DNA of 64,000 nucleotides from Oscheius dolichura (GCA_932521035.1 OW051492.1:8246001-8310000); one strand, 5' to 3'. Shown: positions 11,014-23,696, numbered from the stretch's first letter. Notes: generated by a model not told the origin, from the letters alone. Numbers and translations are program-made.

Positions 11014-14000
11014 TCAATTCTTCTTTACGCCCCAGAAGGGATCCAGCTGGTTTAACGGGTCCAGCGGGTCCATAGACGGCAGGGGACCGTTGCCCCTTAT
11101 GGCCGCGTGGAGTTGTCTCTTCTCCAGCCGGTGCTTGTCACTGCCGCCGAGGTTGAATTTATCCGGGTTGGTCAGATCGGACAGGGCCGCCGGCAGAGGC
11201 TGAGGGGCTATTGAAATAGTCGAGGTGTGGACCATTGACAGGACCTGGAAGGGGCAATCTCGGTGAAAATAAGAAAGGAAGAACTCACTGGCGATTGTGT
11301 CATTCCACTCTGTGGGGCCTTGTGCTGGATGGGGAGGACAGCGGCAGCCGGGCGGATGACGGCAGGCTGCGTGGGTTGGTCGGACAACGGACGAAAAGAC
11401 ACGAAGGGGGCCGTTTGTTGTAGGCCTATTTGAGAATTTCTGTTCTATAAAAAGGGGAACACACCATTATGCTCGGTAGATGCCGGCTTTGGCGGGGCCT
11501 GGCTCGGCGCCATCGCTGGAGGAAGGTGGAGATCGCCGAGCAGGGAACTCAACAGATCCTAAAGGCCATTTCCTGCCATCCTTTTCGATATAACCCACTA
11601 CGTTAGACGATCCCGGAGGAGGTGGATTCCCATTAGGGGGGCCTTGCCCCAGGACGGGGGTCGCCGGTTGCTGAACTGGCTGAGCTGTTGAGGCACCAAA
11701 AATGGGCGGTTGCTGTTGGTGCCAAGGAGATGCACGAGGCTGATAAAGGATTACAAGAATGTGGAAGCTGTCTCACCGTATTGTGCCAAGGAGACGGGGC
11801 CGGCTGACCTTGAGGGGCTGTCCAAGTAGCGGAAGGAGGGGGCATGCTCCACGAGGCTGGCTGATGACTCTGAGGAGGCACTGAACGCGGGTGATTGGGA
11901 TATAAACGGGCGAATTTTATACCTGGAGTAGAAGGAGGAGGATTACTCACGGGTTGTGGTGGCTGAGTAGCTGGTTGAGAGGCCGGCTGCTGGTACTGCG
12001 GGAAGGCGACGGGTATCGGCTGTGGGGAGACTGAAATTCGAAGCCGCCTTTACAGGAATGGATCCGGGAACACACCGCTAGCAATTTGGGGGGCTGGCGG
12101 CTGGAAGCTTGGCTGGGGCATTTGCGGCTGCGGCACGTGCGATTGTGGCGTCTGTGGTTGTGGCGCCGCCATCTGTGGCTGCCCGTATTGTTGCATTGGA
12201 GGCTGTTGAATTTGAGAAGGCAGCGGGAATTGGGGAGAAACTGAAATTACTTATTTTCTTCAAAAATGACGGGTATACCGTTAGAAACAGGAGGCTGCTG
12301 CTGGGGTAACTGTGGCAGCTGGCCATGGCCGGCCAGGTAGGAAGGATGGCTATTGTACATCGCTGAAAATAATCCTCCTCTCTCTTTTTTCCTCAACTTA
12401 CATGGCTGCGGCTGCTGTGGCCCAGGTTGAAAGGGCTGGTACTGCTGGGCCATCGGCTGTGGAGCATATTGCTGCTGCGGCTGCGGGGAGGATGGATAGG
12501 CTTGATAGGTCGGTGGCAAGCCAGGAGGCGCATATGGATTGAAAGGCTGTTGTGCCTGTGACGATGAATCGTGTTGCATAGTTTGAATAGGAGCTAAAGA
12601 CGATCAATTAGAATGGGCAATTGTCTAAATATTACCATAGGAAGATGTTTGAGGTGCCTGCTGCGGTGATTGGTACATCTGCCCTCCAGGGAGCCCTCCA
12701 TTTTGCGGTGTCCTGGACCGTATCTCGGGAGTGCCTCTCTGAGGAGTCGGAACTTGTGTGGAAACCGGGGTCGGCGGCATACTCGGAGTTCCGTTGTTTA
12801 TAATTCTATTCAATTCACTTGAAGATGAATGAGCACTGCTGAATCCATTGGGCACTGGAGGAGCTGGAGGATAGGCTCCGAATTGGTGGCCATTTTCAGG
12901 AGGATATGCCGGTTGTCTGTGGGAGGATGGAACATTCTGTTGTGGAAGCGGCTGCCCTCCAGGGTGATAACCTTGATACTGGCGATATTGATCCGGATGG
13001 CTATGAGCGGATGATACAACCTGAGGAGGAGCAGGCACTGGGGAAATGTAATTCTGACGGCCGTGTTGAAACTCTTGGGGAAATCCTGCTCCTAGAACGT
13101 GGTCGTCTTCAATCTCCTTTTACAACTCACCATCACCATGAAAATCTCCAGCTATACTACTTGGAGCAGGCGAAGGGGGCTGTCTATAGCCTGTATGCTC
13201 TGGTGGCATATTCAATGGAGGCGGTGACTGCATTGAAGGAGCGTAATTTTGTGGAGGGCCACTTTTAGAGGCCATTTTGTTCTTATAAAATTGCATATAA
13301 TCTCCCAATCTAGGGCGGCCTAAAGGTTTTTTTGGAAACATAAGCATCGTATAGAATTACCAGTAGGAGCTGGACCAGAAGGAAGTTGTGAAAGAGAAGA
13401 TAGCGGTAAACCACCGAAATCGGTAAGGGCTTCTTGGGCATCTCGGGCAGCTTTCACAGATGCCTTTTTCTCCTCAACTGCACGACGCTCCGCATCCAAC
13501 TTTTCTCTCTCCTTATTGACTGAAAAAAAAACGTTGAATTTGAGAAAAACGAATTCAAACAAATTCACAATATAAAATATATTCACATTTATTTGAAAAA
13601 AAGAACACATTTACATGATAAATTTAAAAGTCTCAAGTAAAACAAGTAGTGCGAGTAGTTTCTGCTATGAGTAATCTAAAAATTATACCGTAAAACTTGT
13701 AAGAGACCCCTATTTTACTTTGCGATATTCTCATGAATGTGGGGGTCTCTTACAAGTTTCATGGTATTACCACCATGGATACCGCTAAAGCAGAACGGAA
13801 AATACCTGTGTGCTCCTTTAGTCCGTTTATTTTGACGGTTTCCCCGACTCGGAATAGTATTTAATACACAAAAAATAACAAAAAGGAAAAAAAAACAAGG
13901 TAATAAGATTGAACTTACATGCTGCTTCTATAGCCTCTACGGCTTGTCCAATCTTTCCAACACGTTGTAACAATTTTTCGTAGAAGTTTTTTCCATCCTG

Positions 14001-17000
14001 AGCTTTGTTACTCACATCCATATAAATATCGTATGCGGCCACAAGGGTCATAACTTGATCAAAACATCTATAAAAGGATAATTCTGTTTTTATAACTTTT
14101 ATTGCTTACTCTTTATTGGCCTCTTGAATAACTTTTCGCTGCTCTGCAAAGTCAGCGTTTGCTTCTGTAAGATGATGTAGAATTTTGTCCTGAGCTACCA
14201 AATTTGCATCTATGTATTGAATAGTCTTCTCATGTTTCTTGAGTTCTGCAGCGAAGGTTGCCTAAAAAATATAAAAATGGGCTAAAAATTATTTGTACTT
14301 GGCTATCGGTATCTCTTTCGGCGAGAAGCTTTTTACTGATGTTGTCTGCTTCCAATTCTTTTGAAAAAGAATCTAATAACATGGCTCTTTGGGATTGCAT
14401 TTCATGCGCTTTGTCTAATACCTTTATCAAAGCTTCACCTTCTTTTGTCTGAGCTGTAAAACAAAAGTATTTGACAATTTTAACACCACCTGGAGTGATA
14501 TCGTTCTGAGGAGCAATCTTTTCAGTGAGTTCTCGAAGAGGTAGGCTAAGTAGATGAATATTAGTAGAATGTGCGGCGAGGGCTTTATGTAATTCTCCAT
14601 TTAGTGTTCTAAAAAGCAAAAATAAACGGCTAAGCATTAAAATTACCTTGCTTTTCCCTGATGCTCCAAGAGAGTGTTAATTTCAGCAGTAATTGCTTTG
14701 TATCCTTCATCTTCAGTCTTTAATAAAGTGTTACAACTCTACTTAATCCACTTACAAAAGCAGGAAGATCAATTGCTTTTAGACGAGAGGAGAGAGCGTT
14801 AAGCCGAGAGTCGGCATCACGAGCAAGTTGATCAACAACTAAAAATAAAATTTGAAATAAAATACTTAAAAAAAATTCACGTTGTAATTTTTCTAAAACT
14901 CGAGGAACAGCATCATTTTGAGTGTGCATTGCAGCATTTCTTTCCAGTAAAATTTCTGGTATGATAAACGAGGGGCCAGCTGTTAGTCCCAATTCAGAAG
15001 CATTTAAAGAATTCAAGAAACTTCTGAAACCGTAAGTACTTTACTTTCTTAAGAAATTGTTACCTGAGTTCGTCATCTTTGACATTAACTCGAGCAAGGA
15101 TCTCTCTCTTTAGCTTTGCCTTCTCCTCTTCATACTGAGAAACAGAGGCCAGAACTGTAGGTGGAACTAATGAGCCGAAAATGTCGTCGCCACCGATTGA
15201 AGTATCCAATGGGTCGAATGACCTTGTGCGAACTTTACCTTCGCCCTGAATTTCATTATAATGTTTACACACATCTGGATAAAATGAAATAACCAAAAAA
15301 AAATAAAGAAACCTGCGTACCTGTACAGTTACCAGGAGATCTTCAAATTTGGGGACACGTTCATGATAAATAAAATCATTCTCCTTTTTTGCGTTCTCCA
15401 ATCTAAATTAGCTATTTGGCCTACTATTTCTAGAAGAACCAACCTTGCTTTTACAACATCTCTTACAAAGCCAAGTGTGTCGGCAAAATCTCCTCCAGCG
15501 TCACATCCTGGCACTTTTAATGCTCTCATCAAGTAATGATCAGCTGCCTGACACCACGCTAGCCGATTTCCAAAATGCTGTTCTTGTTCTTCTTTATATC
15601 CCATGTAGAGCATTGCGATACTTCCATAGATTTCACTTTTCACAGCAACTGTACGTGTCCAAAGCTGAAAACACAGAATTTATCCAGTCTAATCTAGATG
15701 GTTGATATTTATAAAAAGCTCCACTTATTGACTAGCTCTGCTCTACCATAAGATGGTCAGCATCTTTTAATTTCACCTCTACTAGCACTCTTTTTTCAGT
15801 TCGGAACCCAATCGTTCAATCAGTCTTATGACTTTGCAACTCTGACTAGCCAGTGTCGCTTAGTTCAGCTGCTGTGCCTCGTTATGGAGGTATTTCTTGT
15901 GCACTCTGAATCGGGCAATCTCTCTGGCGTCATGTTCCTGGTTTACTCGCTCCTCGTCATGATCGGATTGTTGCATGTGGTTGCGAGGTGGTACTACAAC
16001 ATCGACGGACGCTACGACCTTCGTCAACTGATCCGAGAAGACAGTCTCCCCCAGAAAATCCCTTATGCCGTGGCTCTCTATGCGCCAATCATTCTGGGAT
16101 TCCTCTGTATGAAGGTTGTGAACCTTAGAGAGGGTATGGCCGGCAGCCTGTTCTTTTATTCTGCACTGGCGCAGATCCTCGCTGCAGTTGTACTCGCCAT
16201 TCTGGAGTTCTACGAGGTCTTTGTCAGGTCTGCCAGCGGATAAAACGAATAAATAAGGGACTGACACATTTTTGCCTTTTCTTTTCCTTTTAATTTATAA
16301 GTTCTGTACGCTTACCTTGAATCTCTTGGAGGACAGCATTTCCACGGCTGCATTTGAATTTCTCAATAAATTATGACACATAGAATATAAATCTCTCAGA
16401 TATGTTGCGAGCTTAACAACTGTTAGAGGGCTCCTTTTCGAATCTAGTAGGCTCTTTTCTAGTAAGCATTCCTGAGCCTGTCCCTAAATTAATGATATGC
16501 AGTAAAGGCGGAAAGCATAAAAATACGAGCAGAACATTAACATGGAATGTAAGTAGATCCTTATCGAAGTCAGATGTTGCAAAAGCAGAAACTTCCATGT
16601 TATCGCGAATATATTGAAAAGGCCATGCAGCATATTGGAAATGCATAAATGCGTTTTTTATACTCTGAAAATTTGTTGAAATTTCCAATAATTCAAACGT
16701 ACATCGTCGCTTTGTCTATCTTCCACTCCAGCTATCGCCGCGTGCACTGCGCCTATTTGGTACATAACGCAGGCCATCTCAAAATTTATATCAGAGTAAG
16801 TCTGAGCTGTTGGCATTTCTAATGCCCGTTCATACCTAAATCGACTTTGTACAACGAAAATTACGACGTGCCATGTAAAATTTGCGTTTACAGCACCACC
16901 ATTTTCCATAGGAAATCTATTTTTCATCATGAGTAACTGAGCGAAATAACGCTTTAGAATACATACAGCTTCTACATCAACGTGACATTTTATAATTTCC

Positions 17001-17255
17001 TGCAATCCGTTCCTTACAAGAATTTAAAAAAAAATCGCTTACTTGTTTCATTGTACGGAGCTCATTAATTGCACTATCATAATCACTAGGATCTGCTTGA
17101 AAATGTAACAGTATGTACTAGAAAGCAGCGAAGGTCAGATTATCAATTTCAACTAAACTAACTTCTTTTAGACTATATATGAACTCTTCGTCATAATCAT
17201 TTGCCGGCTTTTTTATATCCGGAATAATAGGGGCGAATCTGGGCATGCCCTCCAT
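11014..17255 (-). CDS. HD-PTP (PTPN23)-like BRO1/V-domain ESCRT protein lacking the phosphatase domain
   Basis: Roughly 24 exons. The first (17255-17163) encodes MEGMPRFAPIIPDIKKPAND, start of a BRO1 domain. Later exons give GQAQECLLEKS, ENAKKENDFIYHERVP and DDIFGSLVPP, all diagnostic BRO1 motifs, then a coiled V domain (about 15245-13919, including TLVAAYDIYMDV and GKNFYEKL as in HD-PTP). From about 13320 to 11030 the protein is Pro/Gln-rich with YP motifs. It ends in DPLDPLNQLDPFWGVKKN, which closely resembles the DPLSLLDPLWTLNKT tail I recall for vertebrate HD-PTP. No tyrosine-phosphatase domain (HCxxGxxRT loop) occurs between the Pro-rich region and the tail. HD-PTP binds CHMP4 and sorts receptors into multivesicular bodies. 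The ATG follows TTTTCAG|AATAGGAAA, a candidate trans-splice site. Confidence 0.85.
13685..13767. repeat. Hairpin-forming inverted repeat in an HD-PTP-like intron
   Basis: An arm of about 26 bp at 13685-13710 (ATACCGTAAAACTTGTAAGA...) is matched by its near-perfect reverse complement at 13741-13767, with a 30-nt loop. It lies within the intron between exons at 13919 and 13519 and looks like a small non-autonomous element. Confidence 0.7.
15884..16243 (+). CDS. Small multi-pass membrane protein nested in an HD-PTP-like intron
   Basis: A single-exon ORF of 119 aa with ATG and stop, opposite to the host gene and wholly inside its 15665-16315 intron. Three to four hydrophobic segments are visible: GVMFLVYSLLVMIGLLHVVA (about residues 15-34), IPYAVALYAPIILGFLCM (about 58-75) and AGSLFFYSALAQILAAVVLA (about 84-103). 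Between the first two lies a polar loop (WYYNIDGRYDLRQLIRED). A TTAGTTCAG acceptor lies just upstream of the ATG, consistent with trans-splicing. I do not recognise the family. Codon structure, intact length and membrane pattern argue for a real gene rather than a chance frame. Confidence 0.65.
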   Translation: MEVFLVHSESGNLSGVMFLVYSLLVMIGLLHVVARWYYNIDGRYDLRQLIREDSLPQKIPYAVALYAPIILGFLCMKVVNLREGMAGSLFFYSALAQILAAVVLAILEFYEVFVRSASG

Positions 17256-17977
17256 TTTCCTATTCTGAAAAGTGCAAATAATTGAAGATATCGAGATAAA
17301 TTTGAGAAGTCAAGCAAGTTTGAAGAAACATAGCGACAAATCCTGTTGGATTGCGAAAGAGAAACAAATCAGACTATCAGCCGTTCCAGTATACATTTGT
17401 AACTTGAAAGCAACAGTATAAATCATGAGTATATAATCACGGTAATCTGTAAAACGATCGAAGGAAAGGCGAAAAACTGGATCAGCTGCAGCTGCTTTGG
17501 TGAACAAGCTTCGCCCGCTGATGTCATCACGCCCTAATCGTGAAAAGAGCTGCTCCAATCGGAATGATCGAAAAAGGGCAAAAGGCGTCTTTTTTCTCCG
17601 AATCTACTCTTTTTCCCTTGTTGCTTTGTACTCCTTTTGTCTTGTTTTTTTAGAATACTTGTATAAAATGTAATAGAAACATTAGAAACATACACATAAC
17701 ACGCATTACACTACGAGGAAAACAGCTTATTTTGTACACCTGGAGCCAAAATATTCGAAAAGGGACAGAACTTCTAAAATAAAATTGTTGTCATTGTTTG
17801 AATTTTGATCAGCTTCAAATTTACGAATAGCTTCCTTTTGTTGATACGTGAGGTTGTTTCTTTCCGGATAAAACACTCGTTTTAATTTTCTATCTTTTCA
17901 ATTTCAATTCACTTGCAGCACTTTTATTTTCAGTAATATAATAATTTATATTCGATCTAATGCTTACATTTTCAGCA

Positions 17978-19114
17978 ATGGGTGATCATGATGAGGGAAT
18001 TAAGCTTGACGAGGATGAGCTTCTCGGCGTAGAAGGAGATAATGCCGACATGACAGACGACGATCATGTATGTAAATTTTTCATAAACAAAATAGAAGAA
18101 CGATGTTTTGAAAGCAAGCTAGTTTTTAGAAACTAACTAAATTGAAACAAAAAATGATGGTTGATTAATTTAGTTTACTTTTTCTTTTACACTGATAACC
18201 TTCAGGTCATTCGATATTGGTAATACTCAAGATCCTTTAGCTCTAAACGTTTATTGCTATGCCGACAATTAAATTTACAAACATTGATATACTATTTTTT
18301 ATGGCCCCTTTTCAGGATTTGTCAGCAATGGAAGCACAAATGGCTGAGCTAGAGGAAGAACAACGAAAACTAAAGCAGATTCAAAGCGACATAGAGGTAT
18401 AATTTTGTTTCATAATATTTTCACCACTTCATTTCATAACTACATTTCTTTTTTCCTTTTTAGGGTCAAATGAATCTCTCCTCATCCACCCAAGGCAGTC
18501 AAAGTAACCTATCAATGCTTTCACCGGAAGAGAAAGCTGAGGTAGACGCACGCTCTGTCTACGTAGGAAACGTAATATATTCGTATATTTTTACAATTCT
18601 TAAATGTTCAGGTCGACTACAGTGTCACTGCTGGCGAATTAGAAAGTCACTTTCACGGATGTGGTTCCGTCAATCGTGTTACTATTCTTTGTGACAAGTT
18701 TACTGGCCATCCTAAAGGGTTCGTCAATCTTCTTCGAGGGTCTTTACCAGAATGCTTTTTAAGGTTTGCATATATCGAATTCACGGAAAGAGAAGGCGTA
18801 CAGAACGCATTAGCTATGACTGATAGTCTTCTTAAAGGAAGACAAATCAAAGTAAGTGACGTGTTTTTTGGTCAAATTACTTTGTTGTTTAGGTGAGTAC
18901 GAAAAGAACCAATAGACCAGGCATTTCTACGACTAATCGTCCACCTCGTGGACGTGGTAATTTCTTTACTCGTGGACGCGGAGGTGTCATCGTTAAATAC
19001 ATATATCCGGGAGGTTATAGACCACGTGGTCGTGCACTTAGGTTTGTGCATTCTTGTTCTAAAATATTTTTTGTTAAATTTAGACGTGGACCACGCATTT
19101 CACCTTACATGTAA
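17978..19114 (+). CDS. PABPN1: Nuclear poly(A)-binding protein PABPN1
   Basis: Seven exons (17978-18067, 18316-18396, 18464-18571, 18612-18718, 18764-18851, 18893-19041, 19084-19114) sum to 217 aa in phase. Order: acidic N-terminus ([16 protein letters not shown]), coiled coil ([16 protein letters not shown]), one RRM with [17 protein letters not shown] (RNP2) and HPKGFAYIEF (RNP1), then an Arg/Gly/Pro-rich tail ([16 protein letters not shown]). This is the full PABPN1 layout. It binds the growing poly(A) tail, stimulates poly(A) polymerase and limits tail length in the nucleus. The human N-terminal alanine stretch is absent, as in other invertebrates. It is divergent from the HD-PTP-like gene; the ~720 bp between the two starts must hold both promoters. 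Confidence 0.95.
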
Positions 19115-19497
19115 CTCAACGTTGTGCACTAGGAGCAGCTCCTCTACGTATTCTTTTCATCGTCGCGCCGCCACATCGCCTACATCCGTATTTATTGAGT
19201 GATCTTCCCCGATCTCCATTTCCTTTTCGGGCAAGAATCCAACCGTTCCCTCGGGCCCAGCGCATCTCCACTATAATTTGTCTACTCATTTATGTTTGAT
19301 TCTTCACTATCTGGTCGAAAGGTACTTAACCTGAACGCCATTGTTGTCTGTTAAGTTGTCTAAGGTGTAAATCGATTTTAAATCTTCAAATACGTGTATA
19401 ATGTTGAAGTAATGCATCGATCTCGGTGAGATCTTCTAAATCCATATCTCGTTTCGTTTATGAATTCGAGATTTTCCTTTAGAAAACTAACTTGACG
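19115..19497. other. Intergenic spacer, no gene seen
   Basis: About 380 bp of 3' flank of PABPN1 and 5' flank of the methyltransferase. No ORF or RNA gene was recognised. Confidence 0.4.
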
Positions 19498-20365
19498 ATG
19501 GAAAGTAACCTACAATATGCTGAGAAGGAATATTGGGACAAAAGATTCGAAAAAGAAGAAAGCTTTGAATGGCTAGCAAATTTTGAAGCCTTCAAGCATA
19601 TTATATTAGACAAATTGAAGCCAGCCGATAGGTTATTTTTATTTTCAATGCTTGCGAAATGCATTCTGAGATTTTTATATGAGATACCCTACATAGCATG
19701 AGAAATATTTTGTTTAGAATCCTCCACATTGGTTGCGGAAACAGCCAGCTGTCTATGGAACTTTATAAATTGGGCTACAGAAATATTACGAATGTTGACT
19801 ACTCGTCGACGTTAATCAACACCTCCAAAGAACGCCATCAGGAAATGCAATGGATTTGCGATGATATTAGAAGCCTAAGCAGTATACCTGACCAAAGTTA
19901 TGATGTCGTTATCGAGAAAGCCACAATTGAAGCGTTATTAGTAACAGAAAAGGTTTGCCTTTCCACTACTTTTTAATTTAAATGTTCAGAGCCAGTGGAG
20001 TCCGTCTGATGCAGCACTATCTACGCTGGATTCTGTTTTTTCAGCTGTAAGCCGTGTACTAAGGCCAGAAGGTGGGATTTTAGTGATAATGTTAATTTGT
20101 ACATCTAATGTATTTTATATCTTATTTTTGCAAAAAAATATATTAATTTTCAGGGATCTTCATCTCCATATCCTTTACACAGCCTCATTTTCGTCTTCCA
20201 TCCCTATTGCGGCATTCATCTTGGGCAGTCGAATTAGAAGAATTTGGTAACACCTTCCATTTTTATGTCTACAGCTGTCGCCTTGGCCAAGCCACGTCTC
20301 CAGAGCTCCGCGATCGATTCCTGCACATTGCTCCCGAATGGCAGCGCTCAATCTCATCGACTTGA
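19498..20365 (+). CDS. EEF1AKMT4: EEF1A lysine methyltransferase 4-like class I methyltransferase
   Basis: Four exons (19498-19631, 19718-19952, 19990-20071, 20154-20365) encode 220 aa. EYWDKRFEKEESFEWL at the N-terminus matches the family start (EYWDQRY..). Motif I is ILHIGCGNSQLSMELY, followed by NITNVDYSSTLI (motif post-I), the acidic DDIRSL and SYDVVIEKATIEALL (motif II with the EKGT/LDALL-type signature), and VSRVLRPEG..FISISF. This is the signature of the METTL13/EEF1AKMT4 group that methylates lysine on translation elongation factor 1A in the cytosol. In vertebrates the domain is also read through into ECE2; here it stands alone. The ATG at 19498 fits the family start. Confidence 0.88.
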
Positions 20366-21187
20366 AACTACATTTTTTTCACGTTTGTTACCTCATTTTA
20401 TACACATAAATTATATTTTCACACCGTTTAGTGGCCTTGCTGTGAAGCAGCGCATTTTAGAGTAGCGCAACAACTCGATCCGGAAGGGCAGGGTGTGGTA
20501 ATTACGCTTGGCTTGCCACGTGAGGCGCATGAAAATGGGATGAAGCCAGATGGACCGGCTCTCTTTCTCCATTATATTCTTTTCGGGTTTCGAGCTATTG
20601 CTACCCATTTTCCTCATAAATTAGTAGCATTTTGTCCTGCTTTTTATAGAAGTTTATATATCACAGCCCAAGTTGTAAAGCTGAAGAACAGGTTGCCACG
20701 GCAGTGAGCTGCTTGCTCATTTTGTATTTGTTTTGGTTCATATTTCAAGCGGTTCTCTGCCATGGCTGCCATTCTCAAAAGATGCTCTTCTCTGTTGAGA
20801 AAATATTAGCGATTACTATGCAGGATCTATGCCGGTAAGTGGTCCCCTCATATGCTAATTGCCTCTGTATCGGCGAACAAATTGCCATCTGTTCCCGGGG
20901 CTCACAGGCCGGCCCGTCGCCTAGGCTGCCGTTTTTTATAAGGCCTCTGTGTTTGTCTCCGGCATTATGCACTCCTTCTCGCGGATTGCCGTTGTTCACT
21001 CGCTCAACAGGCATCTGTCCTCCTCTCCCATTGTTTCTCTTTCTCCGAGCCTTGTAATGCGGTCATTAATATTCTCTCACGCACATCCTCGGCTCCCCCC
21101 TAGGCTCGATCTCCCGCTGTGCGTGCTGTGAGAGGCTTTGGCCCTCCACCAGCTTCTAATTACCCATTAAACGCCACTACTTTTAGG
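20366..21187. other. Intergenic region with one possible tiny ORF
   Basis: A minus-strand frame (20608-20411) starts MGSNSSKPEK, which looks like an N-myristoylation signal, and gives about 65 aa. The plus strand is also open at 20495-20707. Neither has a known domain, so no gene is called. Confidence 0.3.
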
Positions 21188-23472
21188 ATGGTTCAGGACG
21201 ATACTACTGGAGAAATAGACCAGTTACGGACCAATGCCGACAACTTGGCAAAATGCCTTCACGCATTGCTGGAAAGGATCGAATTACTTGAAGCGAAAAA
21301 GTCCAGCTCTCAAAATGGTGATGTGGTTTTAAGTTCACCGAAATCACAACGATTGGAGAACCCCAACTTCAAAGACGAACAGGCCAGTAACAATTTGCAG
21401 CTAGTTTTGCATTTATATTTTCATAAAGAAGTAATAGGCTAAAAAAGCTATTCATCTGTAATTATAAACAGCAAACAGGCTGTTAGAAGCGACAACTGTC
21501 AACACCACTAATGATGCCCTCTTCTCCTAATGAGGAATATGAACAAGGGTGTTGCTTTGCCCTTCTCGAACAGAGAAGGGCAATTCTTTTACTAAATGAG
21601 AGTTATTTTGATGAGAACTGATGCCAAGACACAAAGAAAATGAATCTAAAATGAAATCCGTCTAACCTTTCTATAAAATTCAGCCGCTCTCCTCCGATTT
21701 TATTGCAATTCAAGTGTCGATAAACTAGCAAATTGAGCACGCTAGAGGTGGCATTGTGTAAGGTATAAAATGCGATTCACGAGACAAGCCTGGCATTACT
21801 TTTGAAGAAATATCTAGATTTAGCTAAGTTTTACATTTGTTCTGAATTATTTATAGGCTACTATTGAGGACAGCATCGAGACGGATCCCACTACCGGCTT
21901 GCGAAAAAGAAGAATAGTTACTGAAAGAGTTCTCACAACAAAAACTTTCCATCAACTAGCTTTGGATTCCGGACCTATTGTTCTGTCTCCGCTGGCAAAT
22001 GGCCGTCTTCTTAGTCCTGTTTATCAGTCCCGTATAATTTCAATAGACAGACGACAATTAGATCAGGTATTTACTCCGAAAATGAAAAAGATGACGATAT
22101 ATTTCAGCTGGAGGTGAAAGTAAGCAATGGGCAGCTAGTAGTGCTTTCTGTTCACCCCTCGTCGAACCATGACATCCATCCAGGGGATACTATCCTTCAA
22201 GCAAATGGAAAGGATGTCTCTACAAAGGTGAGATCCTCTTTTCCACTCCACAACTATAAAAAAAGGAAGAAAACAAAAATATTTTTGTCGCTTTTGCAAG
22301 TGAACTGAGTTCCTAAACACATTTTGAGAAAATAAACGACTTTTTTAGGAAGATCTTCTGAATCTTACTGGATCCATCGAGGTGACACTTGTCCCTTCTG
22401 AACTCTATGTCGCCCCTCCAAAATTCTTTCGAATGCTGGAAGACTACAAGTAAGACGAGAAGAACATCCTTGTGATATTCTTGTCCCTTTACAGCTCCGA
22501 GCAAGATCCCGGAGGTTGTCGCTGGCTTCCAGTAGATTTTAGAAAAGGAGATGTAATCCAAACAATGTCAGACGATGGTTGCTGGAAGCAGGTAGCAGAT
22601 TCTCCCGAATTCCTCAAGAATTTTAGATTTTTAGGCTCGAAAAGTTAATGATCTCTCCAGGGTTGGGTATATTCCCTCAAGCTTGACTATGGAAAGGGTG
22701 GCTATGCTTGCTCCGTATGGGAGAAGACTTTTAGTTCTGTTGGGAGCTCCTGGAGTAGGGAGAAGGACACTGAAAAGGATGCTACTGCGATTTGCCCCCC
22801 AGCACTTTGACACCGTCGTCCCCCGTAAGCTGAATGCACCACCACCAACAAAACTAATTTTAGTAACATCTCGTAGGCCAAGAAATGGCGAAATTGAAGG
22901 AAAAAATTATGTTTATAAAAGGAGAGAGGATGTCTACGAACTGATTAGGCAAGGACGAATGATTGAGTGGGGCGAATTGGACGGAGAGATTTATGGTTCC
23001 GTTCAGTTGAAAGAAATAGAATTAGAAAATTATAGGAACATCTGCCGATTCAATAAGAGAAGTAATTAGAGGAGGCCGAATGTGCGTAGCTGATTGTTCT
23101 GATAAAGCCCTACACTATCTGTACAATAAGGAATTTATGCCATTTGTTGTCCACATTGCTCCCCCTCCACTTGAAGAATTGATTCAATTAGAACAACTAA
23201 GACACAGCAGGAGACCGGCGGATAAATTAGCAGAAGTAAGCAAAGACCGAAACAAAAGAATGAAAATTTAGATTTGTACCCAAGCGGAAGGAATAGCTAC
23301 TGGCCCATTTGGGACAAAAATTCATGCAACTTTAATAAATAGAAATCTAGACGTCACCTTCAAACGGTAAGACTATCCAAGACGTTGTGACGGACGGTTA
23401 TTTAGCCTGATGGATGCGCTGGAAAGCCTTCGATTAGATACTCAGTGGGTTCCAGAAGAATGGATGGCCTAA
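21188..23472 (+). CDS. p55-type MAGUK (MPP2/MPP6-like scaffold)
   Basis: About ten exons. The N-terminus (MVQDDTTGEIDQLRTNADNL) is helical and may be a reduced L27 region. A ~430-nt intron follows. A PDZ domain (about 21900-22380) has QLEVKVSNGQLVVLSVHP and IHPGDTILQANGKDV. An SH3 domain has FFRMLEDYNSEQDPGG..LPVDFRKGDVIQ. A guanylate-kinase domain starts RRLLVLLGAPGVGRRTLKR, with TSRRPRNGEIEGKNYV, YELIRQGRMIEWGELDG, and ends LDTQWVPEEWMA, close to the PQWVP-W ending of MPP proteins. The GK domain has GAPGVGRR rather than a GxxGxGK P-loop, as in MAGUKs that bind peptides rather than make GDP. It organises membrane receptors and polarity complexes at junctions. The ATG sits just after TTTTAG|G. 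The exact first donor (near 21400) is unsure. Confidence 0.88.
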
Positions 23473-23696
23473 CCATTAAATTACCTCAAAGCTTCACAGA
23501 AGCAATCCGCCATTGCGCAAACACCTAATAAAAATTATACTTGGATGAAACTGTTTCTTGTATACGCATGTTTGTTCTTCGGCCAACACCTCCTGTCGGC
23601 CTCCTACTCTCGTCTTCTTTTTTTCTTTTTTTAAAAATACGGCCAGTTAGATATACATTTTTATAAATAAACGAAACATACACAGGAATGGGCGTA

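Noticed and set aside
17310-17558. 82-aa minus-strand ORF just upstream of the HD-PTP-like gene
   Set aside because: It lacks an ATG (starts at TTG), has a stop not far upstream in frame, and no domain. It lies in the shared promoter region.
20411-20617. Possible myristoylated micro-protein (MGSNSSKPEK)
   Set aside because: Only 65 aa, opposite strand also open, no homologue recognised; insufficient support for a gene call.
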